DNA from: Shewanella woodyi ATCC 51908
GTDB taxonomy: Bacteria; Pseudomonadota; Gammaproteobacteria; Enterobacterales; Shewanellaceae
Direction of reading: 5' to 3'
DNA: 64,000 nt
NCBI RefSeq assembly: GCF_000019525.1
Contig: NC_010506.1
Span: 4,278,001 to 4,342,000 of the forward strand
The notes beneath the pieces were generated by a model. It ran no database searches. It was not told where the DNA came from and worked only from the letters and a program-made list of their open reading frames with translations. Of the stretch, positions 58,138 to 64,000 are shown in pieces (positions within the stretch are counted from its first letter, which is position 1; each line of letters opens with the position of its first letter). The translations under genes were made by a program, and so were the position numbers.

Positions 58138-58929
58138 TTAAAGGTCAAAGAGTTGCGTTACATTCTCAAACATTCGTTCTGAAACAAGAACACTCGATTT
58201 TTTTTGTAATTTCGCAATTTCTTCGATGATTGAGGGCAAAATAAGAGGTGTATTACGTTTTTCAGCTAGGTGTTTAGGGCCCATAGCAGGGGAATCTGTT
58301 TCAATTATGAGCGAATTCAGAGAAATATTTGTCACGCAAGCTTTAAGTTTTTTCGCATCTTTGTTTAAAATTAAACCACCGATTCCGAGTTTATAACCTA
58401 ATTTAACATACTCCTGTGCAACCTCTAACGAGCCATAAAAGCCATGTATCACCCCACCTCTGGCCAATTTAACTGCTTTCAAAAGAGCAATGAGTTCACT
58501 GTGAGCCTTAACAACATGTAAAATTACCGGCAGGTTGAGCGACTTCGCCAGTGTTAATTGATGCTCGAGCACCTTTAACTGTATCTCCCAGTCTCCACCA
58601 CGCAGCTTATCTAAACCACACTCGCCTATTGCAACAAACTTGGGCTCTTGGCTTCGTTGATTGACGGCTTTATCAAGCTCTGAGAGCTCAGCGCTGTAGT
58701 TATCACTGAAAAACCAAGGGTGTATCCCTAGGGCATAAGGACAGGAGTATTGAGCAGCAATATGGAGCTGATTTTCCCAATGGGAGGGAGAGACGCCCGG
58801 TATCAAGGCGGTATTGATCCCCATGGCTCTCATCGCCTTAAAAAGCTCAGCGCGATCATCATCAAACTCAGGAAAGTCTATGTGCGCATGACTGTCGATA
58901 ATTTTTGGACAATGTACTGATTTAGACAC
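58138..58929 (-). CDS. yjjV: TatD-family metal-dependent hydrolase (YjjV)
   Basis: 263 residues, TIM-barrel TatD family. Metal-binding residues are visible in IDSHAHIDFPEFDD (~11-24), the Glu in GECGLD, His in VILHVVKAH and HGFYGS, and the Asp in ETDSPAMGP near 215. YjjV-type proteins cleave DNA or D-aminoacyl substrates in vitro; a physiological role is not settled. yjjV lies near deo also in E. coli, which supports the name. The start is GTG at 58929, with AGGAGAG overlapping the stop region of the small upstream gene, so the two are coupled. Confidence 0.88.
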   Translation of the reverse strand: MSKSVHCPKIIDSHAHIDFPEFDDDRAELFKAMRAMGINTALIPGVSPSHWENQLHIAAQYSCPYALGIHPWFFSDNYSAELSELDKAVNQRSQEPKFVAIGECGLDKLRGGDWEIQLKVLEHQLTLAKSLNLPVILHVVKAHSELIALLKAVKLARGGVIHGFYGSLEVAQEYVKLGYKLGIGGLILNKDAKKLKACVTNISLNSLIIETDSPAMGPKHLAEKRNTPLILPSIIEEIAKLQKKSSVLVSERMFENVTQLFDL

Positions 58930-58937
58930 GCTCTCTC

Positions 58938-59099
58938 CTAACTATCCTTGGAAGGTTCACATGTCTTTGAAACTGGTTTAGTTGAGACAAGTTCAGGCTC
59001 TTCCAATCTAGGGGCACAGCAGCGCCTATTCTCAGGCGTTAACCCCATCTCATCACACCAAGCGATATAGCCTCGCCAGACTTTTACAATCCAATTCAT
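58938..59099 (-). CDS. Small DUF5363-like protein
   Basis: A 53-residue protein that starts MNWIVKVWRGYIAWCDEMGL. The sequence TPENRRCC.P resembles the DUF5363 pattern of marine gammaproteobacteria (TPE.KRSCVP). AGGAG lies four bases before the ATG at 59099. The stop is nine bases before the yjjV GTG, inside a shared AGGAGAG, which indicates translational coupling. There is no signal peptide or transmembrane helix. Function is unknown; the constant link with yjjV suggests an accessory role. Confidence 0.75.
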   Translation of the reverse strand: MNWIVKVWRGYIAWCDEMGLTPENRRCCAPRLEEPELVSTKPVSKTCEPSKDS

Positions 59100-59162
59100 A
59101 TCGCTCCTGAACAGTTAAATTTATCTGTCTATCATAACCCCACTAAGGCTATAAACCACAAA

Positions 59163-59375
59163 TAATACCAATCAGTATAAATGTCTGGAACATTATTTAT
59201 AAAGCAAATGGGGCCATGTGCTAATCCCCTCTATCGCTTTGACCTACATGGATGTAGGGAATACCGATAAATGATGGAAGCATTTTAGGCACCCTGCGAG
59301 CACGGATAAGCACATCTGACCTCCATGGACGGAGGAAATGTCGAATAAATGTCTGGAACATTTTCGGCCATGTGC
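59163..59375. repeat. Intergenic repeat block sharing hairpins with 3165-3628
   Basis: The block opens with the dispersed 18-mer (59163-59180). Two exact 16-bp copies of AAATGTCTGGAACATT lie at 59179 and 59347. The hairpins at 59241-59266 (CCTACATGGATGTAGG) and 59319-59334 (CCTCCATGGACGGAGG) match those in the 3165-3628 element with paired base changes. No gene is present. Confidence 0.6.
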
Positions 59376-59408
59376 AAAAAAGCCCCAAACTTTCGTTCAG
59401 GGCTTATT
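59376..59408 (-). terminator. Rho-independent terminator after prfC
   Basis: AAGCCC and GGGCTT pair around a loop on the minus strand, followed by TTTTTT (AAAAAA on the plus strand). It is placed 25 bp past the prfC stop codon. Confidence 0.75.
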
Positions 59409-59432
59409 TAAACAAGTCACGCTCAAACGTTT

Positions 59433-61013
59433 TTAGTTCTCACGGGTCTTAGCAAACTGAATATCTGGGTAGCGCTCCATCGAAAGATTGAGGTTTACCA
59501 TAGTTGGTGCGATATAAGTCAGATTATCACCACCATCCAGCGCAAGGTTGTTACTGCACTTACGACGGAACTCTTCAAGCTTACGCTCATCATCACAGTA
59601 GACCCAGCGAGCTGTGGCAACGCTGATCCCTTCATAGATGGCTTCAACCTTGTATTCACTCTTCAAGCGGCCAACGACCACTTCAAACTGAAGAACACCA
59701 ACAGCACCCACAATCAGATCATTAGAGTCAATAGGTCTAAATACCTGCACAGCTCCCTCTTCTGAGAGTTGTACTAACCCTTTGAGCAACTGCTTCTGCT
59801 TTAGTGGATCTTTTAAACGGATACGTCTAAACATCTCAGGTGCGAAATTGGGAATACCGGTAAAGCGGAACTTCTCCCCTTGGGTAAACGTGTCACCAAT
59901 TCGCATCGTACCGTGGTTATGTAATCCGATAATATCACCAGGGTAAGCCACTTCAGCACGATTACGATCGCCCGCCATAAAGGTTAGAGCATCACTGACG
60001 TTAACATCTTTACCAAGACGTACGTGGTGCATCTTCATGCCCTGCTCATAACGACCAGAACAGATCCGCATAAATGCAACTCTGTCTCTGTGTTTCGGAT
60101 CCATATTCGCCTGGATCTTAAACACGAAGCCACTGAACTTCTCATCTTCAGGTTGAATGTCTCTGACTTCCGTTTCACGGGCTTGTGGTTTAGGCGCCCA
60201 CTCAACGATACCGTCTAGAATATGATCAACACCAAAGTTGCCTAATGCAGTACCAAAGAAAACAGGGGTCAACTCACCGGCAAGGAACATCTCAAGATCA
60301 AACTCATTCGATGCACCAAGCACAAGCTCAAGCTCTTCACGCACTTCGGCTGCATAAGCACCAATAGCTTCATCAAGCTCTGGGTTATTGAGACCTTTAA
60401 TGATTCTAGAGTCTTGTATCGTATGTCCTTGACCACTTTGATAGAGGATCACCTCATCACGCAGCAGATGATACACACCCTTAAACTCTTTACCTGAACT
60501 GATTGGCCAAGTAATAGGCGCACAGGCAATGTTAAGTACCTCTTCAACTTCATCCATCAACTCTAAAGGATCGCGAATATCACGATCTAACTTATTCATG
60601 AATGTCACGATAGGCGTATCACGTAGACGAGTCACTTCCATTAATTTAATGGTACGTTGCTCTACACCTTTCGCTGAATCGATAACCATCAAGCAGGAGT
60701 CCACTGCTGTTAATGTACGGTAGGTATCTTCAGAGAAGTCTTCGTGACCTGGAGTATCAAGTAGATTAACTAAGGCATCATTATATGGAAACTGCATTAC
60801 AGAGGTCGTAATAGAGATACCACGATCTTTCTCCATCTCCATCCAATCTGACTTCGCATGTTGTCCAGATTTCTTACCTTTTACCGTCCCCGCTTTTTGT
60901 AACGCGTTGCCAAATAAAAGTACCTTCTCGGTAATGGTGGTCTTACCCGCATCGGGGTGAGAGATAATGGCGAAAGTACGACGCTTGTCGACCTCAACTT
61001 TATTGCCTGACAT
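59433..61013 (-). CDS. prfC: Peptide chain release factor 3 (RF3)
   Basis: 526 residues, translational GTPase. G1 [13 protein letters not shown] (~18-30), the switch I region DRGISITT, G3 [11 protein letters not shown] and G4 NKLDRD are present, followed by the barrel domain and a C-terminal domain typical of RF3. It recycles RF1/RF2 from the ribosome after peptide release. The ATG at 61013 has AGGTTAA just upstream. It appears monocistronic with its own terminator. Confidence 0.97.
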   Translation of the reverse strand: MSGNKVEVDKRRTFAIISHPDAGKTTITEKVLLFGNALQKAGTVKGKKSGQHAKSDWMEMEKDRGISITTSVMQFPYNDALVNLLDTPGHEDFSEDTYRTLTAVDSCLMVIDSAKGVEQRTIKLMEVTRLRDTPIVTFMNKLDRDIRDPLELMDEVEEVLNIACAPITWPISSGKEFKGVYHLLRDEVILYQSGQGHTIQDSRIIKGLNNPELDEAIGAYAAEVREELELVLGASNEFDLEMFLAGELTPVFFGTALGNFGVDHILDGIVEWAPKPQARETEVRDIQPEDEKFSGFVFKIQANMDPKHRDRVAFMRICSGRYEQGMKMHHVRLGKDVNVSDALTFMAGDRNRAEVAYPGDIIGLHNHGTMRIGDTFTQGEKFRFTGIPNFAPEMFRRIRLKDPLKQKQLLKGLVQLSEEGAVQVFRPIDSNDLIVGAVGVLQFEVVVGRLKSEYKVEAIYEGISVATARWVYCDDERKLEEFRRKCSNNLALDGGDNLTYIAPTMVNLNLSMERYPDIQFAKTREN

Positions 61014-61200
61014 GTTAACCTGCAGATTTATGGTGTTCGCAAAGGCGGCAATTATAGCGTCAAGGAAGCTAAATGGCTACCCGATGGGCCAGAGATTAAA
61101 AATAGAATTAAAGATAGAAGAAAAGCCAAACAGAAGAGGTATCTACCATCGTGTCTATAGGCTTAGACACGATGATATATATTGACTATAAGCAGAATAA

Positions 61201-62109
61201 TTAACGAGAAGAGTCACTCATTTTCTCGGCAGAGATGACGGCGTTAATTTTTGCCAGTTCAATCCTTGCATACCTGTGTTCTACAAAATCATAGATATTG
61301 GTTGCCAGAGCCAGTCTGAAGTAGTTTGCTGCATCAATATTTTGCCCCTTCTGTTGAGCTATTTTGGCAATATAAAAGTATGCTTCACAAAGGCGTTCAG
61401 CGTATTCATTGGGATGAGAAAGTCCCTCCTTTGCAGCAGCAAACACCTCATCACGACTCTTCTTACCTAGGTAAAAATCAACAAGTACGCTAGACCAAGT
61501 ATTTGGATTAAGACGCAGGCTATTCTCGGCTAGGTTACTCTTAGCTTGCTCGAGATTGTTGGCACTTTCAGTCACATACAACCAAAGTGCTCGATAGCCA
61601 TCTTGTGGGTCAAGTGAATAAAATGACTCCATATCCGAGGCAGCAAGTTCATTACGCTCACCGTAATAGAGTGCAATGCCACGATTTAAAAAGGCGTAAT
61701 CGTAATCAGGTGAGAGCTCAAGCACAGCATCGAATGCCTCATAGGCACTTTCGAACTCACCTTCTTGAGTGTAATAGATACCGATAAAGTTATAGGCATC
61801 AGCAAGATTTGGCTGCATCTTTAATGCTTGGTGAAAATCGATACGACTTAGAATGCGTAATCCAACACTGTCATAAATCACGCCACGATCATAATGAAAT
61901 CTGGCCCTTTGCGCATCGGTGAGCTCAGCTGAAGATAAGATCTCATTTAATTTTGCTAAGGTGATCTCAAGTTTGTAATCAGGCATGACAGGTTCAACCA
62001 TGACCTTACCTTGTTCACTCCCTCCGGACTGAGTCGATATACATCCTGTAAGTAAGATACTCATACCAGCCAATACGACTACAGCGGCAGTCCGCACTTT
62101 TTGAATCAT
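61201..62109 (-). CDS. nlpI: NlpI lipoprotein with TPR repeats
   Basis: 302 residues. A lipoprotein signal with LLTGC places the modified Cys at 23. About four TPR-like helical repeats follow (DAYNFIGIYYTQEGEFESAYEAFDAVLELSPDYDYAFLNRGIALYY). NlpI is an outer-membrane adaptor that brings peptidoglycan hydrolases and proteases together, for example Prc with MepS. It follows pnp on the same strand, the arrangement of the E. coli pnp-nlpI locus. A terminator-like hairpin lies between them, so expression may be partly separate. Confidence 0.94.
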   Translation of the reverse strand: MIQKVRTAAVVVLAGMSILLTGCISTQSGGSEQGKVMVEPVMPDYKLEITLAKLNEILSSAELTDAQRARFHYDRGVIYDSVGLRILSRIDFHQALKMQPNLADAYNFIGIYYTQEGEFESAYEAFDAVLELSPDYDYAFLNRGIALYYGERNELAASDMESFYSLDPQDGYRALWLYVTESANNLEQAKSNLAENSLRLNPNTWSSVLVDFYLGKKSRDEVFAAAKEGLSHPNEYAERLCEAYFYIAKIAQQKGQNIDAANYFRLALATNIYDFVEHRYARIELAKINAVISAEKMSDSSR

Positions 62110-62244
62110 CCATTTAACCCTTTGAATTCACCTGTAGCTGTAATCATAGCAATCCGCTATCACTACGGCTATCAAGGATTTAATTATTTCACCGATACTA
62201 ACACTTCTTATACCAATTGAAATAACTCAAAACCAATCAGGCAA

Positions 62245-62273
62245 TAAAAAAGGAGACCCTAAGGTCTCCTTTC
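62245..62273 (-). terminator. Rho-independent terminator after pnp
   Basis: AGGAGACC and GGTCTCCT pair around CTAA; on the minus strand a TTTTTT tail follows. It is located 18 bp past the pnp stop. Confidence 0.85.
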
Positions 62274-62290
62274 ATCGTTAAGCTAAATGC

Positions 62291-64000
62291 TTATTCAGCA
62301 GCTGGAGCCGCTTCAGCTTTAGGTTGTGCTTCTTTCATTGAAAGACGTACACGACCTTGGCGATCAACTTCCATCACCTTAACTTTAACTTCTTGGCCTA
62401 CTTGTAGGTAATCAGAAACGTTAGCAACACGCTCTTCTGCGATTTGAGAGATGTGTACTAGACCATCTTTACCTGGAAGAATAGTCACAAACGCACCGAA
62501 ATCAACGATACGAACAACTTTACCGTTGTATACCGTACCAACTTCAACTTCAGCAGTGATCTCTTCGATACGACGGATAGCTTCTTTCGTTGCTTCACCG
62601 TTAGCAGATGCGATCTTAACAGTACCGTCATCTTCTAGCTCAATCGTAGTACCAGTCTCTTCGGTAAGCGCACGAATAGTCGCACCACCTTTACCAATAA
62701 CATCACGGATCTTCTCAGGATTAATCTTAAGAGTCGTGATACGTGGAGCGTGATCAGAGATATCTTCACGGTGACCAGAGATAGCTTGATCCATCACGTT
62801 TAGGATATGAACACGTGCGCCGTAAGCTTGCTGTAGAGCAATCTGCATGATCTCTTTAGTGATACCTTCAATCTTGATATCCATCTGCAGTGCAGTAATA
62901 CCATCACGCGTACCAGCTACTTTAAAGTCCATATCACCAAGATGATCTTCATCACCTAGGATGTCAGAAAGAACAACAAAGTCGTCGCCCTCTTTAACTA
63001 GACCCATAGCGATACCTGCTACAGAAGTCTTGATTGGAACACCCGCATCCATAAGTGCTAATGAAGTACCACAAACTGAAGCCATAGAGCTTGAACCGTT
63101 AGATTCAGTGATCTCAGATACAACACGAACGCTGTATGGGAACTCTTCAGCTGTAGGCATAACAGCGTTAATACCACGCCATGCTAGCTTACCGTGACCA
63201 ATTTCACGACGCTTAGGTGAACCAACCATACCTGTTTCACCAACAGAGTAAGGAGGGAAGTTATAGTGAAGCATAAAGCGGTTTGTGTACTCGCCCATGA
63301 TGCTATCAACTTTCTGAGCGTCACGCTCAGTACCTAAAGTACAAGTAACGAGTGCTTGAGTTTCACCACGAGTGAACAAAGAGCTACCGTGAGTACGTGG
63401 AAGTACACCCGCCATAACGTTAAGTGCACGAACCATATCAGGCTCACGACCATCGATACGTGGGCTACCAGAGATGATGCGGCTACGAACCACTTTCTTC
63501 TCTAGGCTACCAAGTAACTTGTCAACTTCACGTAGATCAACATCTGCGTTCTCTTCAACAAGCTTGGCAACGGCTGCATTTTTAAGTGCGATAACCGCAT
63601 CACGACGCTCATGCTTATCAGCAATCTGGTATGCATTTGTCAGTTCAGCTTCAGCCAGACCTTTAATCTTCTCAACTAAGTCAGTATCTTCAGCTGGTGC
63701 TGTCCAATCCCACTTAGTTTTACCCGCTTCAGCAGTTAGCTCATTAATCGCATTGATAACTACTTGCTGCTGGTCATGACCATAAACCACACCACCTAAC
63801 ATCACCTCTTCAGGAAGTGAAGCCGCTTCAGATTCAACCATCAATACTGCGCCTTGAGTACCGGCAACAACTAGGTCTAAATCGCTTTCAGCTAACTGGC
63901 TAACATTTGGGTTAAGTACATATTCGCCATTGGTATAACCAACACGAGCAACACCTAGAGGACCATTGAACGGCAGGTCTGAGATACTAAGTGCAGCAGA
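62291..64000 (-). CDS. pnp: Polynucleotide phosphorylase (5' end outside window)
   Basis: The frame stays open to base 64000, so the N-terminal part (~140 residues if the usual ~710-residue length holds) is missing. The visible ~569 residues contain part of the first RNase PH core, the linking helical domain, the second RNase PH core ([30 protein letters not shown]), a KH domain ([17 protein letters not shown]) and a C-terminal S1 domain ([18 protein letters not shown]). It degrades RNA by phosphorolysis and is part of the RNA degradosome. An internal ATG at 63844 is not the true start: conserved sequence extends beyond it ([18 protein letters not shown]). Confidence 0.97.
   Translation of the reverse strand, partial: SAALSISDLPFNGPLGVARVGYTNGEYVLNPNVSQLAESDLDLVVAGTQGAVLMVESEAASLPEEVMLGGVVYGHDQQQVVINAINELTAEAGKTKWDWTAPAEDTDLVEKIKGLAEAELTNAYQIADKHERRDAVIALKNAAVAKLVEENADVDLREVDKLLGSLEKKVVRSRIISGSPRIDGREPDMVRALNVMAGVLPRTHGSSLFTRGETQALVTCTLGTERDAQKVDSIMGEYTNRFMLHYNFPPYSVGETGMVGSPKRREIGHGKLAWRGINAVMPTAEEFPYSVRVVSEITESNGSSSMASVCGTSLALMDAGVPIKTSVAGIAMGLVKEGDDFVVLSDILGDEDHLGDMDFKVAGTRDGITALQMDIKIEGITKEIMQIALQQAYGARVHILNVMDQAISGHREDISDHAPRITTLKINPEKIRDVIGKGGATIRALTEETGTTIELEDDGTVKIASANGEATKEAIRRIEEITAEVEVGTVYNGKVVRIVDFGAFVTILPGKDGLVHISQIAEERVANVSDYLQVGQEVKVKVMEVDRQGRVRLSMKEAQPKAEAAPAAE

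Noticed and set aside
63474..63844. Internal ATG at 63844 as the start of pnp
   Set aside because: Conserved polynucleotide phosphorylase sequence continues upstream to the window edge.

Overview
The window looks like chromosomal DNA of a marine gammaproteobacterium, almost certainly Shewanella. The main reasons are a torECAD trimethylamine-N-oxide (TMAO) respiration operon with a pentahaem TorC, a torSTR regulatory set, a dense complement of cyclic-di-GMP proteins, and the gene orders ubiT/ubiUV, serB/smp, deoCABD-tsx-nupC and nlpI-pnp. The identification rests on protein family recognition and gene order only; no database search was possible.

Layout. 1-10 kb holds signalling genes (PAS-GGDEF, GGDEF-EAL, HDOD, REC-REC-GGDEF), a periplasmic binding protein, a thioesterase, and trhP-yfhL (tRNA wobble hydroxylation and a ferredoxin). 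10-12.7 kb carries divergent ubiT and ubiUV for oxygen-independent ubiquinone synthesis. 12.7-23.1 kb has a DUF998 membrane protein, an Aer-like chemoreceptor, a YjiH-type membrane protein, a 1237-residue double-propeller histidine kinase, a CBS protein and a purine permease. 23.6-28.3 kb is torECAD. 28.4-33.3 kb has mgtE, a DEAD-box helicase, a secreted subtilase and a YgjV-like protein. 33.3-38.2 kb is torS/torT/torR, the sensory system expected to control torECAD. TTCATA repeats that could be TorR boxes lie upstream of torE and, more weakly, upstream of torR.

38.4-41.7 kb is the accessory part: a PilZ protein, then four small same-strand genes (an ABM monooxygenase, a DUF4272 protein, an Imm50-like protein and an unrecognised protein). 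GTTAGGC core sites and one attC-like fold suggest a short, partly decayed run of integron cassettes without an integrase. 42-50.5 kb returns to core genes: radA, an 805-residue PilZ protein, two alpha/beta hydrolases, serB and smp. 50.7-59.1 kb is a nucleoside block read on the minus strand: a 53-residue DUF5363-like protein and yjjV, then nupC, tsx, deoC, deoA, deoB and deoD. Nucleosides would cross the outer membrane through Tsx and the inner membrane through NupC, then be broken down by the Deo enzymes. 59.4-64 kb holds prfC, nlpI and a 3'-partial view of pnp.

No rRNA, tRNA, CRISPR array, transposase or prophage gene was seen. The most unusual sequences are non-coding. They include a 464-bp element and a second intergenic block that share hairpins with compensatory base changes, a 270-bp element with inverted ends, a dispersed 18-mer (TAATACCAATCAGTATAA), nine perfect copies of a 7-mer running through the smp stop codon, and a 17-bp hairpin upstream of deoC.
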